A stretch of DNA of 64,000 nt from an uncultured Porphyromonadaceae bacterium (GCA_947175425.1 CAMWMR010000011.1:1-64000), one strand, 5' to 3'; counted from the first letter of the stretch, positions 20,375-32,445 are shown. The notes: generated from the sequence alone by a model not told the origin. Numbers and translations: made by a program.

Positions 20375-20855
20375 GTTTGCCGGTAATTACATCGTAGGAA
20401 ACGCTTGTGTCGATTAGTTCGGCGGTGTATGAATCGTTTTTGTTATCGGTGTTGTGGTTAATGCTGAAAACTGCGTCGAGACGTTCGGTTTCCTGGAGAT
20501 AGTTGTAAAGAGCCGGCGGGAGTTGGTCGAACAGCATAACCTGAGGCAGCGGCATACCGTATCCGTCGACTGTTATCCAGTTGTAGTTGTTGTTGAATGT
20601 CATTCCCGGGCCGTTCTCGATTCTGAGGTGATAAGTCTGATCCGAGTGCGAGAAACTTTGCAAACGCGACATAGGGTAGTAGTTGTTCACAAATTCGGCA
20701 ATTTCGCCGGGAACTTCGTTCCAGAGGTCGGCGTTATCACAAGAGGCCGGCATAATCCACATAGCGCAAGCGAGGAGAATCATGTTAATGATACGTAACA
20801 CGGGGCAGCAGCGAATGAGGTTTGCGGAATTGTGAGGCGTATATTTATTTTTCAT
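20337..20855 (-). CDS. PepSY-like/DUF2874-type secreted protein
   Basis: hydrophobic N-terminus; FVNNYYPMSRLQSF-type pattern; 3' overlap with the + strand gene. Confidence 0.6.
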   Translation of the reverse strand: MKNKYTPHNSANLIRCCPVLRIINMILLACAMWIMPASCDNADLWNEVPGEIAEFVNNYYPMSRLQSFSHSDQTYHLRIENGPGMTFNNNYNWITVDGYGMPLPQVMLFDQLPPALYNYLQETERLDAVFSINHNTDNKNDSYTAELIDTSVSYDVITGKLTGTIPDDGNES

Positions 20856-21014
20856 AAGTTTGAGCTAAATTATATTTTTGTAACACGGAACGGTATGGCA
20901 AAGTTCGCAAGCGAAATAAGAATAATAAGGTTTAAAAAAAGGCATTGCAAAGGTGTAATTAAAGAAAAATTTCGTAAATTTGCAGCGTAAAAACTCAGGT
21001 TTCGCAAATTGTAA

Positions 21015-22355
<1,341 letters not shown>

Positions 22356-22394
22356 TAACCGTATAACCGGTTTTCGGAAACAAATAGTAAAAAG

Positions 22395-22429
22395 AACATC
22401 CGTCCGAGTACATTCGGGCGGATGTTTTT
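22395..22429 (+). terminator. eno terminator
   Basis: ACATCCGTCCGA/TCGGGCGGATGT stem plus T-tract. Confidence 0.85.
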
Positions 22430-22450
22430 GCGTTTTTTAGAGTATAAGTG

Positions 22451-22481
22451 TTGTGCGCTAAAGTGTTTTTAGTTAACTTTG
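22451..22481 (+). promoter_or_regulatory. promoter for GH13 gene
   Basis: TTG (22451-22453), 20-bp spacer, TAACTTTG (22474-22481). Confidence 0.55.
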
Positions 22482-22553
22482 TAGCGTGTCAAGCGAATGT
22501 AATTATATAAAGAGATTGTATCACCTTAACCTATTATCAACAGAACGTTTTCA

Positions 22554-25322
22554 ATGAAAAAATTCCTGTTATTGTTATTAGTGGCAGTGACGAGTATTTG
22601 TGCGGGCGCGCAAATAGTTACTACGAGTCCCTCGCCCTTGCTTGAAAGCAGCGATAATGTAGTGCTGACTTTCAATGCCGCGTCTCCCTTGTGCAACGGA
22701 GCATTAAAAAATCTTGCATCAACGACGGCTTTGTATGCCCATATCGGAGTAATTACCAACCGCAGTACCGGTGATTCCGACTGGAAGTATACCGTTTGCC
22801 CGTGGCCCGAAAGCGGGAATCTGTCGAGTGCGAATACCGACAAGAACCGTCTGACTTATGTATCGGCCAATACCTATACACTTGAGCTTGGTTCGCTTCG
22901 CGGCTATTTCGGGCTTACCGACCCCACCGAGTATATTCAGAAGATTGCAATTGTTTTCCGTAATGCCGATGGCTCGAAGGAGTGCAAGACAAGCAGCGGC
23001 GGCGATATTTTTGTGAATGTTACTTACGACGGTTTTGCCATAGAACTCGGCTGCGACCACAGCGACCGTATATTATCGGGAACTACTACGGTGAATTTCA
23101 CCGTTGAGGCAACAAAGGCTTGTAACATGAGCCTTTCGGTAAATGGAACCGATGTCGCAAGTGTAACGAACACTACCCGTCTGACCTCGCCTTACACTTT
23201 CTCGGAAGTTGGTACATACACCGTAACCGCCACCAGCGTTTACGAAGGTGTAACTTACAGCGAAAGCATGGAGTTCAGCTATCCTGCACCCTCGCAGAAC
23301 AAGAATTATCCCGGCGGAGTTCCCCGTCAAGGCGCAGTGAAGAACAGCGACGGAACTGTAACTTTCTGCCTTGCCGCTCCGGGCAAATCGAGTGTTGTGA
23401 TTGTAGGCTCGTGGGACGATTATGCCGTTCTCGATTCCAATTTAATGAATTATCAGGATTACGAGGGTAACCGCTATTTCTGGATAACAGTTGCCGGGCT
23501 GGCGAATGATGTTTACTATCCTTATTATTATATAGTTGACGATACCTACAAGGTTGCCGACCCTTATGCGCATCTTGTGCTTGACTGCTACAGCGACAGC
23601 AGCCTTCGTAATTCCGTTTGGATGACTCGCCCGAAGTATCCGTCGGACAAATTGAGCAATGTAATGCTTGCCGTTTATCGCGGTGATTTGGACGATTATG
23701 AATTCAGTGATTTTACAATTCCCGATCACGGTAATCTGGTTATTTACGAGCTTTTGCTCCGCGATTTCACCGGTTATAACGGCTTGTCCAACGGCTGGGG
23801 AACGGTAAAGGCTGCCAAGGAAAAGATTCCTTATATTAAGGCTATGGGCTTCAATGCCATTGAGCTGTTGCCAATAATGGAGTTCAACGGCAACAATTCG
23901 TGGGGTTATAACACGAATTTCTATATGGCTCCCGATAAGGCGTACGGTTCTCCGACCGATTATAAAGATTTTATAGAAGCCTGTCATCAGGAGGGTATAG
24001 CCGTAATACTTGATATTGTGTTCAATCAGAGCGACGGCTTGCATCCCTGGTATCAGATGTATCCTATCGAGAGCAACCCGTTCTACAACAAGACAGCACC
24101 TCATTCGTACAGCGTACTGAACGACTGGAAGCAGGACAACGAGCTTGTGCAGCAGCAGTGGACCGACGCGCTTAAGTACTGGATGGAGGCTTACAATGTG
24201 GACGGTTTCCGCTTTGACCTTGTAAAAGGCCTTGGCGACAATGGCAGCTACGGCGCCGGAACCGAGGCTTACAACCAGAGCCGCGTGGACCGCATGAAGC
24301 GCTTGCATGCAGTGATAAAGAGTGTGAAGCCCAACGGTATCCATATTAACGAAAATCTTGCCGGCGCGACAGAAGAGAAAGCCATGGGCGAGGACGGGCA
24401 GCTGAACTGGGCAAATGTAAACGATGCCTCCTGCCAGTTTGCCATGGGCTGGGACGACGGTGGCAATAACCTGCAGCGTTTCCTGTCGACAAGCGACAGC
24501 GCCCGTCCCTGGGGTACTACCGTATCGTATGCCGAGAGTCACGACGAACAGCGCATGGGCTTCAAGTGCGAGACTTACGGCGCCGGCGATGTTCCCACCG
24601 ACGAATTGACCCGCTACCGCCGTCTTGGCACTCTTGCCGCGCAGATGCTTCTTACTCCCGGCCCGAAAATGGTGTGGCAGTTCGGTGAACTGGGCGACTC
24701 GCAGGATGCCAAGAATAAGGACGGCAGCAATAATACCGATCCCAAAATGGTTGACTGGCGTTGGCTCGACGACCCCTACAAGAGTTATTTGATGCAGACT
24801 TACGGTGCATTAATCAATCTGCGAATGGATAATCCCGAACTTGTTGCACAGAGTGCGTCGTTCTCGTCGGAGAGCCTTGCGCTTAAGTTCAACCGTCAGC
24901 GTTCAATGGTGCTTAAGGCCGGTAACAAGGAGGTTGTGGCGTTTATCAATCCGTCGTTAACCGATGATATTACAGTAAATGTAACATCATCTATCCTGAC
25001 AAGCGCCAACGCCAAGCTTGTATGGGCTTCTCAAGAGTTTACCCCCGAGCTGTCGGGCAACGGTACATCGCTTAGCGTGAATGTTCCGGCAGGCTGCTTC
25101 GCCGTGTTTGCAACTAATACCATTGCATCGGTTTCTCAGCCCGGCGCGGCTTCTTCGGATGTCCGCGTTTACGGAGGCTACGGATGTATTCGTATAGAAG
25201 GCGAGTACAGCAATGTTGTGGTATCGGACCTGAGCGGACGCTGCTATCCGACACTTGATGTGGCTCCGGGTCTGTACATTGTAAATGTCGACGGCCATGT
25301 AGCCAAAGTCGTTGTAAAATGA
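22554..25322 (+). CDS. GH13 alpha-amylase-family enzyme with early-set/CBM48-like domain and T9SS-like tail
   Basis: GFRFDLVKG, ESHDEQR catalytic-region motifs; signal peptide; C-term VVVSDLSGRCYPTLDVAPGLYIVNVDGHVAKVVVK. Confidence 0.88.
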   Translation: MKKFLLLLLVAVTSICAGAQIVTTSPSPLLESSDNVVLTFNAASPLCNGALKNLASTTALYAHIGVITNRSTGDSDWKYTVCPWPESGNLSSANTDKNRLTYVSANTYTLELGSLRGYFGLTDPTEYIQKIAIVFRNADGSKECKTSSGGDIFVNVTYDGFAIELGCDHSDRILSGTTTVNFTVEATKACNMSLSVNGTDVASVTNTTRLTSPYTFSEVGTYTVTATSVYEGVTYSESMEFSYPAPSQNKNYPGGVPRQGAVKNSDGTVTFCLAAPGKSSVVIVGSWDDYAVLDSNLMNYQDYEGNRYFWITVAGLANDVYYPYYYIVDDTYKVADPYAHLVLDCYSDSSLRNSVWMTRPKYPSDKLSNVMLAVYRGDLDDYEFSDFTIPDHGNLVIYELLLRDFTGYNGLSNGWGTVKAAKEKIPYIKAMGFNAIELLPIMEFNGNNSWGYNTNFYMAPDKAYGSPTDYKDFIEACHQEGIAVILDIVFNQSDGLHPWYQMYPIESNPFYNKTAPHSYSVLNDWKQDNELVQQQWTDALKYWMEAYNVDGFRFDLVKGLGDNGSYGAGTEAYNQSRVDRMKRLHAVIKSVKPNGIHINENLAGATEEKAMGEDGQLNWANVNDASCQFAMGWDDGGNNLQRFLSTSDSARPWGTTVSYAESHDEQRMGFKCETYGAGDVPTDELTRYRRLGTLAAQMLLTPGPKMVWQFGELGDSQDAKNKDGSNNTDPKMVDWRWLDDPYKSYLMQTYGALINLRMDNPELVAQSASFSSESLALKFNRQRSMVLKAGNKEVVAFINPSLTDDITVNVTSSILTSANAKLVWASQEFTPELSGNGTSLSVNVPAGCFAVFATNTIASVSQPGAASSDVRVYGGYGCIRIEGEYSNVVVSDLSGRCYPTLDVAPGLYIVNVDGHVAKVVVK

Positions 25323-25338
25323 TATTACTGTATTGAAC

Positions 25339-25374
25339 AAATGGCGCTCTCTTTAACCGGTGAGCGCCATTTTT
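25339..25374 (+). terminator. terminator of GH13 gene
   Basis: AAATGGCGCTC/GAGCGCCATTT stem with T-run. Confidence 0.8.
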
Positions 25375-25400
25375 ATAAACAACTATTTTATAAACAACTA
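25371..25400 (+). repeat. 15-bp perfect tandem duplication in the 5' UTR of the esterase gene
   Basis: TTTTATAAACAACTA x2, last A is the A of the ATG at 25400. Confidence 0.9.
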
Positions 25401-26683
25401 TGAAAATGAAATTTGCGTTGATGATTCTTGCGGCATTTGTGCTGCATGCAAGCGCTTTTGCCGGACGGCCTACGGATGTGTATGATATTAAAGTATCGCC
25501 CTCGTCGGGTTCGTGGACAGCTGCTGTAGGCGAGAAAGTTAAATTCGATATTGTTGTAACGGAATCGAATGTGCCTGTTAAAGCCGGCGTAATCAAATAC
25601 GAAATCGGCGCCGACCTTATGGAACCTGCTATTTCAGGCGAGACCAAGCTGAAGAACGGCAGAGCTGTTGTTGACGGCGGAACGATGAAGGTGCCCGGAT
25701 TTTTGCGATGCAAAGCTACTTATGACAACGGCACCAAATACACTGCCATGGGTACAATAGGCTTTGAGCCTGAAAAGATTAAGGCAGTTACAGAGTTTCC
25801 CTCGGATTTCGAGCAATACTGGAAAAGCAATGTGGAACAGGCTCGCAAGACCGAGCTGACACCGCGGGTGACACTCATTCCCGAAAAGTGTACCGACAAG
25901 GCGCTGGCCTATCAGGTATCGTTTTGCTGCGGTTCGCCTCAGCGTCGGTTCTATGCAATGCTTGCCGTTCCCAAAGCTGCGGGGCAGTATCCGGCGGTTG
26001 TGCGTTTTCCCGGCGCGGGTGTTTATGCAATCGACGCTCCTACAGGTCTTGCCGAGCAGGGTGTTATAGCAATGGCTTTCGGTATTCACGGTATTCCCAA
26101 CAATCTTGATGCGGGCATTTACCGCGATCTCGACGGAGGTGCTTTGCGCGCTTATCCTACAATGAATCTTCACGATCGTGAGCAGTATTATTATAAAAAT
26201 GTTATTCTTGGCGCTGTGCGGGCGCTTGATTATGTACAGACTCTGCCCGAGTTCAATGGAAAACTTGCGGTGTTTGGAGGTAGCCAGGGCGGTTTCCTTG
26301 CCATTGCTGCAGCGGCTTTGCACGATGACGTGCAATTTGTAGTTGCCAATTTCCCTGCAATGAGCGACCTTGCCGGTTATGCGCATGGCCGTGCGGGAGG
26401 CTGGCCACATATATTCAAGTCTGAGGCTAACCGTACCGCCGAAATTATGAATAATATGAGTTACTTCGATACGGTGAATTTTGCGCGATTGGTAAAAGCT
26501 CCGGGGTATTACGCATTAGGGTTCAACGATTTGACATGCGCTCCGACAACAACTTATGCAGTATATAATGCTATAGCAGCTCCCAAAACGCTATACGTTG
26601 CACCGCTTGCCGGACATTACACGCTATCGGAGCAGAGTGCTGCCGAAAATGCCGCCCTGCTCGAAGCCCTCGGTTGCAAGTAG
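25400..26683 (+). CDS. acetylxylan esterase/cephalosporin-C deacetylase-type (CE7) alpha/beta hydrolase
   Basis: GGSQGGFLAIAAAAL nucleophile; signal peptide; C-terminal GHY. Confidence 0.85.
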   Translation: MKMKFALMILAAFVLHASAFAGRPTDVYDIKVSPSSGSWTAAVGEKVKFDIVVTESNVPVKAGVIKYEIGADLMEPAISGETKLKNGRAVVDGGTMKVPGFLRCKATYDNGTKYTAMGTIGFEPEKIKAVTEFPSDFEQYWKSNVEQARKTELTPRVTLIPEKCTDKALAYQVSFCCGSPQRRFYAMLAVPKAAGQYPAVVRFPGAGVYAIDAPTGLAEQGVIAMAFGIHGIPNNLDAGIYRDLDGGALRAYPTMNLHDREQYYYKNVILGAVRALDYVQTLPEFNGKLAVFGGSQGGFLAIAAAALHDDVQFVVANFPAMSDLAGYAHGRAGGWPHIFKSEANRTAEIMNNMSYFDTVNFARLVKAPGYYALGFNDLTCAPTTTYAVYNAIAAPKTLYVAPLAGHYTLSEQSAAENAALLEALGCK

Positions 26684-26710
26684 GATTTAATTTCGGTGAT
26701 TATAAAAAGT

Positions 26711-26746
26711 AAGGAGCCCCGGCGAATTTTCACCGGGGCTCCTTTT
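26711..26746. terminator. bidirectional terminator between convergent genes
   Basis: 12-bp stem AAGGAGCCCCGG/CCGGGGCTCCTT. Confidence 0.85.
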
Positions 26747-26762
26747 CAGATTATGATTAGAG

Positions 26763-29201
26763 TTATTGAACGGCAATCCTCAGAGTATGAGCAGGCTTGT
26801 CTTGGCAGGATATGCGCAGTAAGTATATTCCTGCGGGATGTCCTGCAACGCTAATCTTGTTGGTGTTTTCGGCAAGGGCTACGCATGCGCCGGCGGCATT
26901 GATAAGCTCGAGACGGTTGATTGTTCCGGGAGCTTTAACGGTAACAATGTCGGAGGCGGGATTTGGTGTTGCTTCGTACATTGCGTTGTCGGCGGGAGTG
27001 ATTGCAACAGCACCGCTGCCGTTGATGCGGCGGGTTATGTTGTCGATGCTGAAGCTTCCCTGCTGAGTGACGGGGCTGTTTGTCTGTACAAGTCGAATGC
27101 CTGTCAGGAGGTAGGGGAATCCTTCCTCAAGCATGTCGAGCGTTTCTTCCTTGTACTGCCATCCACGGTAATCCATAAGGCCGAAGGAAACATATTTCAC
27201 ATCGGTACCCGAGGTGAGTATGGCGAGAACTTCGTGTGAGCTGAAGTCGCCGTTGATGTGGATTCCGAGTTTGTCGCCGTGATTGAAAATTTTATCGTTT
27301 GCGAGATAGTTCCAAGTAATGTCGCCGCCACGGAAGTCGGTAAACTTATAAGTAAGTTTAGTGCCGTAGCTGCCGAGCAGGTGTTCGGTTGAGCGAATAG
27401 CACCGGGCAGAGTAGATCCAATGCCGGTGGTTTTTTCGGGGTCGTAAGCGAACATTACATCGGTGCCTTCAAAAGTTTCGATAACTTCGGCATCCCCGGC
27501 TTCGGTGGAAACATCGGTAGCGGTGAACTTCATGACAATGTCTTCGCCCATGGGCAGGTTCTCGCGGTCGCGGAGTTCCGAGCCGAGAGTGAGCGAGTAG
27601 GTTTCGCCGGGAGTGAGCTTGCTTGCGAGAGCATAAATAATGTTTCCGAATCCGTTTCCAAGACGGTTGTAGAGTGTGCTGCGCGAGCTAACGGTAACGG
27701 CAGCGCCCTTTGAGTCGGTAATGGCGATGTTTTTGTAAATTGTGGTTGCGTCGACAGCATTATCGAAACGGAATTCGATTTTAGGCGAGTCGAAGTGAAC
27801 TTCGCCACCGTCGACAGGGAAACATTCGGTCATTTCCAGACGGTTTCGGTTTTGAGTTGTGAACTCGAAGGAGAGTTCATTCTCAAGGTTGGGATTCTGA
27901 CAGTAGGGGTCGGGATGACGAGCCTCTTTTCCGACGGTCACTTTATAGTGCGTATCGCGGGCAAGCGACAGATTGGGAGTGAAAGTTGCTTTGTGGTAAG
28001 AATCGGAATAGGTGAAGTATCCTTCAACGTCGGGTTCTATTTTGAAAGCTTTTTCAAAGGATTCCACATCGATGTCGGTGTTGAACTCGAAAGAAATGAC
28101 GTTGGAGCAGCTTATAGGCTCGTCGTTTTCCACTTTGGGGCCGTAAGCAACTATTTCGAGGGGGAATTCGCGTTTGAGGCTCATGCCGAACTCGGTGTAA
28201 GTAACTTCGTTGGCGGTAACAGTTACGTCCTGTTCCTCGGTGTAATAGTTATTTGTGGAAGTGCGTACTTTGTAGTTTCCGGGAGCAACGTTACGGAAAA
28301 CGAACACGCCGTTGTACATGTTGTCGGTGGTGCGTTTCTGCACGAGGTTTCCGTTCATGTCGAGCAGTTCAACGTAAGCGCCGTTCAGGGGAGCGAGTTT
28401 ATCGCGGCCGAGCATGGAGAAGTTGGCCGGCATAACGTATTCGCGGAGGTTGTGGTTGTCGTATACCACACCGGCAACGTTTCCGTTCACAAAGCGATCC
28501 TCGGTGTTATAGAATTCCATGATACCGCGAACAAAGTGCCATGCTTCGAGCCACCACATGTCGTCGTTCATGAGTCGGTGAGCTTCGGGGCGGTATTCGT
28601 GCATGGAGCCTTCCGAGAGAAGTCCCACAACGTAGAGAGTGCGCAGAACTCCCAGTCCGCCCGACCACATGTTTTTATAGAAAGTGAGGTCGCCGGCAAT
28701 ATACTCGGTGTTGCGCGACCATACGGGGAGCTGATTGGAGTGGAGCTGTTGCCAAATTATTTTGCTGAGAGTAATGTTTTCTTCGTAACGGGGTACGCCC
28801 TCGGTTTCCTCACGGTATAGCATGAGGGGGTAGTTCACATTCTCGCCGGCGTTTGAGTGGATTGAGAAGAACAGGTCCACATCCAGTTTGTTAGCTTCGG
28901 CAGCAATACCCGAGAGGGAGCGGTCGTCGGCCTGGGTGTTCTTGGTGCGCGACAGATAGGGTGTTGCACCGAGTGAGTCGAGGATGTGGTACATGTGCAA
29001 TCCTTTGTAGAGGTTACTTTTGGATTCCCAATAACCGTTTGAGTCGTTGCTGGCAAAAGGATAAATGCGGATTGGGCGGTCGTCGGAAGTGTATCCGCCG
29101 TGTCCGGGATTTATGTATATTTTGAGGTCGCTCATTTTTTTCGCCTCGGCCGCGCCTACTGCAGCTGCAAAGGCAAGCAGAAAAATAAGAATTCGTTTCA
29201 T
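26763..29201 (-). CDS. secreted N-acetylmuramoyl-L-alanine amidase (Amidase_3) with Ig-like domains and T9SS tail (copy A)
   Basis: YINPGHGG, WESKSNL, FSIHSNA, LLSEGSMHEY; C-term TPNPASDIVTVKAPG...GIYLLRI. Confidence 0.88.
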   Translation of the reverse strand: MKRILIFLLAFAAAVGAAEAKKMSDLKIYINPGHGGYTSDDRPIRIYPFASNDSNGYWESKSNLYKGLHMYHILDSLGATPYLSRTKNTQADDRSLSGIAAEANKLDVDLFFSIHSNAGENVNYPLMLYREETEGVPRYEENITLSKIIWQQLHSNQLPVWSRNTEYIAGDLTFYKNMWSGGLGVLRTLYVVGLLSEGSMHEYRPEAHRLMNDDMWWLEAWHFVRGIMEFYNTEDRFVNGNVAGVVYDNHNLREYVMPANFSMLGRDKLAPLNGAYVELLDMNGNLVQKRTTDNMYNGVFVFRNVAPGNYKVRTSTNNYYTEEQDVTVTANEVTYTEFGMSLKREFPLEIVAYGPKVENDEPISCSNVISFEFNTDIDVESFEKAFKIEPDVEGYFTYSDSYHKATFTPNLSLARDTHYKVTVGKEARHPDPYCQNPNLENELSFEFTTQNRNRLEMTECFPVDGGEVHFDSPKIEFRFDNAVDATTIYKNIAITDSKGAAVTVSSRSTLYNRLGNGFGNIIYALASKLTPGETYSLTLGSELRDRENLPMGEDIVMKFTATDVSTEAGDAEVIETFEGTDVMFAYDPEKTTGIGSTLPGAIRSTEHLLGSYGTKLTYKFTDFRGGDITWNYLANDKIFNHGDKLGIHINGDFSSHEVLAILTSGTDVKYVSFGLMDYRGWQYKEETLDMLEEGFPYLLTGIRLVQTNSPVTQQGSFSIDNITRRINGSGAVAITPADNAMYEATPNPASDIVTVKAPGTINRLELINAAGACVALAENTNKISVAGHPAGIYLLRISCQDKPAHTLRIAVQ

Positions 29202-30025
29202 CGGTCGTTGAGGTTTAGAATGAACATGTTACCGTTAATGTCGGAGAAAATTACGGTACCGGTTTCGGAAGCCGTAGCCTCGCCCACGAGCATATCGTCG
29301 TCGGTTAGCTGAGTTGTTTCGCCGGTACGTGTATCTACCATAACGAGTTTTGAGCTGAGGACAACATAACCGTCGTCGTAAGTAACCACGGCAATTATTT
29401 TGTCTTTTCCGGCCCAGGAAGTGAAATCGCCCTTGGGAAGCAGTTTTTTTGCGTTGTTACCGTCGGCATCACAAACGAATACTCCCTGGAAGGGTTCGGA
29501 GAATAGTAGCTGACCTTCGGACGAGAGGGTAGCCCACAGGTATGAGTGACTGTCGGCAACCGGGCGGATTCGTTTTTCCACACCGTTTCGACGGACGCAA
29601 ATGTCCTGATAGTCGGCCACGGCATAGTCGGCAGCTCCGAGCGCGGCAATGTTTACATGTTCGCGGGTAGCCTTGGCGAGCTGACGGTGTTTTCCGCTTT
29701 GTATGTTGAAGGCACGGACATCGCGGTAAAGCAGGCCGTCGCGCATTTCGGCAGTGCGGTAGTAGATTGTACGGCTGTCGGTAGAGAACACGGGTTCGAA
29801 GCCGGCAGAAGCAGCTTCGTCGATTTCGCTGACAGTGCCGTCGGTCATTGAGTATGCCTTAAGTCCGCGGTGATTGTCGGAAGAAAAGAGCAAAGTTTTT
29901 CCGTCGGGACTGAGCACGGGATGATGAGCGCCTGCAGGCAGAGCGAGTGGCGCATAAGGCAAGCCCGCGTAAGCCCCGAAAGCGAGGCTTAACGCGGCTG
30001 CTATAGAAAGCAGGTGTTTTTTCAT
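29198..30025 (-). CDS. secreted PD40/TolB-like beta-propeller protein (copy A)
   Basis: HPVLSPDGKTLLFSSDN repeats; signal peptide; 4-bp overlap with amidase A. Confidence 0.8.
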   Translation of the reverse strand: MKKHLLSIAAALSLAFGAYAGLPYAPLALPAGAHHPVLSPDGKTLLFSSDNHRGLKAYSMTDGTVSEIDEAASAGFEPVFSTDSRTIYYRTAEMRDGLLYRDVRAFNIQSGKHRQLAKATREHVNIAALGAADYAVADYQDICVRRNGVEKRIRPVADSHSYLWATLSSEGQLLFSEPFQGVFVCDADGNNAKKLLPKGDFTSWAGKDKIIAVVTYDDGYVVLSSKLVMVDTRTGETTQLTDDDMLVGEATASETGTVIFSDINGNMFILNLNDR

Positions 30026-30030
30026 GTTTA

Positions 30031-32433
30031 TTAATGAACAATTATTACGCGGTGAGCGCTTGTACCGTTTGCATTGGTAACAAGGGCAATGTAGTGTCCG
30101 TTGGCAATAGCGGAAACATTGAGGACGTTACCTCCGGCTTTGGCAACTTTGCGGCCGTCCATGTCGATGAGTTCCACCGATTCGATTATGCCGTCGGCAT
30201 TTGCAACGAGATATTCGGAAGCCGGGTTGGGGGAGATTGTAACGGTGTTGTCGGTAACGAGCGAAGAAACGCCTGCACCTTCGGCAATTTCAATGCGGTC
30301 GATTCCGAATGTACCGCTTCCGCTGATTTGAGATTTGTTCTGCACAAGTTTCACGCCTTCGAAAGTGTACTCGTCGGTACCTTCGAGAGCTTCGAGCGAA
30401 ACAACAAGATGTTTCCAGCCGAGGTAGTCGAGGTCGGCTACGTGTACGTAGCTTTGGGCGATGGGCGAGCTGAAGAGGAGGTAGAGCGAGTTGCCGGAGA
30501 GGTCGCCGTTGACGTGAACGGAGATTTTTTGATCGCGGGTAACTTTTGCTGGTTCTTCGGCCGAGTTGTCCCAAAGGATTTCGCCACCTTCGTTTCCGTC
30601 GAACGCATAGGTGTAGTTAACGGCTGTGCCGAACAGAGCGGTTTTGGTGTCGAGGGCAACCGACTGGGAAGTTACGTTTTGCGACTGTTCTTCGTTATAA
30701 GCGAAAACGGTTGCATCGGTCATTTCATCGATAACGAGACCGGCTTCGTGAGCAGATGCGTCGCATGCGGTGAAGAAGAGTTCAACTCCGTTCTGGAGAG
30801 TGAGGCCGTCGCGGTCGGCGAAATCTTTGGAAATTTCGAGGCGGTAGGTCTGTCCGGGAACGAGGTCTTTCAGCACGGGAATCTTAACGAAACCGAAGGG
30901 GCTTGTGCTTGAGTCGAAACGAGCGTTGCGGGTGTCGAGAGTTACGGCTGCGCCTGTTTCATCGTAGAGTTTGATTTGTTTGAGAACCTGGCTTGTTGCG
31001 GGACGTTTGTCGCTGCGCACTTCGATTGTGGGCTTGGTGTAGTGTACCATTGCATCCTGAGCGGGGGATATTGCAATCACCTGCAGGAAGTTGCGGTCGG
31101 TAGTCTTGAACTGCAACGAGAAAGGTTCTTCCATTTTGGTACCGCCTCCGTGAGCAGCTTCGGTTGAAATAGTAACCGTGTAGAGCGTGTTGGTAGCGTA
31201 GGGAGCGGTGGGGGTGAAAATCATGCGATAGTTGAGGTCCTCCCAGGTGAAAGTACCTTCGGCAGCGGGTTCAATGGAGAAAGCTTTTTCGGTAAGCTCG
31301 GTGTCCATGTCCCAGTTGAAGTCAATAACAATGGGAGCGTTGCAAAGAACTGCTTCCTCGCCTTCTTTCCATTCGGGGCTTGCGGCGAGCACCTGCGGGG
31401 GAGTGTTGCGAACTTTGTTGAGCTTGAAGTTTGCGTATGTCACTTCGTCGGCCTTTACCTCAACGGTTCTTTCGTCGGCGTAGTGGGATTCCACGTTGGT
31501 CTTGATAGTGTAGGTGCCGGGTTCAAGGTTCTTGAAGGCATATACACCGTTGGTATTGACGGTTTCGGTAGTGTAGGTGTCGATGAGTGTTCCGGAAGCG
31601 TCGTAGAGTTCAACCTTGGCAGTCTGGATTGTTGCCAGGAGGTCGTCGCCATACATGATGTAGCTGCCCGAGCGGGGGAAGCGAACGTCGTTGAGACGAC
31701 CGAAAATGTGACCCTTGTCGGTGCCTTCCACCTGAAAATATTCATCGATTGCGCGGCGGAAGTGATATGCCTCGAGCCAACAGAAATCCTTGTTCATAAG
31801 GCGGTATGCCTCGGGGATATAATCGTGGAACGAGCCTTCTGAGAGCATGCCTGTTACAGTCAGGCCGCGGAGTACGCCCAGGCCGGAAGTTCCCCAGCTT
31901 TTATAGAAGGACCAGTCGCCGCGGAGGTTGAGTGCGGTAGATGTCCACCAGGTAACTTCGTTTTCGAGGAGGTGCTTGTTGAGGATTCCTGCCACAACTT
32001 TGTCCTCGGGTTTAACGGGCTGGTCGTCGTATCCGCGATAAAGCATGAGGGGGAAGTTTCGGCGAGCCGAAGTACCTGTTGCGTTGGAGTGTATTGAGAA
32101 GAAAATGTCGGCCTGGGATTTGTTTGCAAGGCTTACGATTGTGCTCAAAGGCAGGTCGTCGGCGGTTGTGTTTGTAACACGCGACATTTCCACGGTGTAT
32201 CCTTTTGCCTGGAGCTGTTCGCGGAGTGCGAGGCCTTTGTCGAGGTTCGAGTTCGATTCCCAGTAACCGTTGGGGTCGCCCGATTTGTAGGGTTCGATTA
32301 CCACGTTACGGTCGTCGCTGTCGTGTCCGCCGTGTCCGGGATTAATGTAAACTTTGAGGTCGGAAGCGTTACCTGCCAAGGCGCCGATAGAGCCCGCGCC
32401 GGCAATCAGGAGGCTTAAAATTTGCTTTTTCAT
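30031..32433 (-). CDS. secreted N-acetylmuramoyl-L-alanine amidase with T9SS tail (copy B)
   Basis: YINPGHGGHDSDD, WESNSNL, FSIHSNA, MLSEGSFHDY; C-term SPNPASEYLVANADG. Confidence 0.88.
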   Translation of the reverse strand: MKKQILSLLIAGAGSIGALAGNASDLKVYINPGHGGHDSDDRNVVIEPYKSGDPNGYWESNSNLDKGLALREQLQAKGYTVEMSRVTNTTADDLPLSTIVSLANKSQADIFFSIHSNATGTSARRNFPLMLYRGYDDQPVKPEDKVVAGILNKHLLENEVTWWTSTALNLRGDWSFYKSWGTSGLGVLRGLTVTGMLSEGSFHDYIPEAYRLMNKDFCWLEAYHFRRAIDEYFQVEGTDKGHIFGRLNDVRFPRSGSYIMYGDDLLATIQTAKVELYDASGTLIDTYTTETVNTNGVYAFKNLEPGTYTIKTNVESHYADERTVEVKADEVTYANFKLNKVRNTPPQVLAASPEWKEGEEAVLCNAPIVIDFNWDMDTELTEKAFSIEPAAEGTFTWEDLNYRMIFTPTAPYATNTLYTVTISTEAAHGGGTKMEEPFSLQFKTTDRNFLQVIAISPAQDAMVHYTKPTIEVRSDKRPATSQVLKQIKLYDETGAAVTLDTRNARFDSSTSPFGFVKIPVLKDLVPGQTYRLEISKDFADRDGLTLQNGVELFFTACDASAHEAGLVIDEMTDATVFAYNEEQSQNVTSQSVALDTKTALFGTAVNYTYAFDGNEGGEILWDNSAEEPAKVTRDQKISVHVNGDLSGNSLYLLFSSPIAQSYVHVADLDYLGWKHLVVSLEALEGTDEYTFEGVKLVQNKSQISGSGTFGIDRIEIAEGAGVSSLVTDNTVTISPNPASEYLVANADGIIESVELIDMDGRKVAKAGGNVLNVSAIANGHYIALVTNANGTSAHRVIIVH

Positions 32434-32445
32434 TGTCAGAGCGGA

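Noticed and set aside
27795-28820. 341-aa + strand ORF opposite amidase A (and similar ones at 30034-30912 and 34073-34828)
   Set aside because: Low-complexity V/F/G/E-rich shadow translations of biased codons; the sense genes are well supported.
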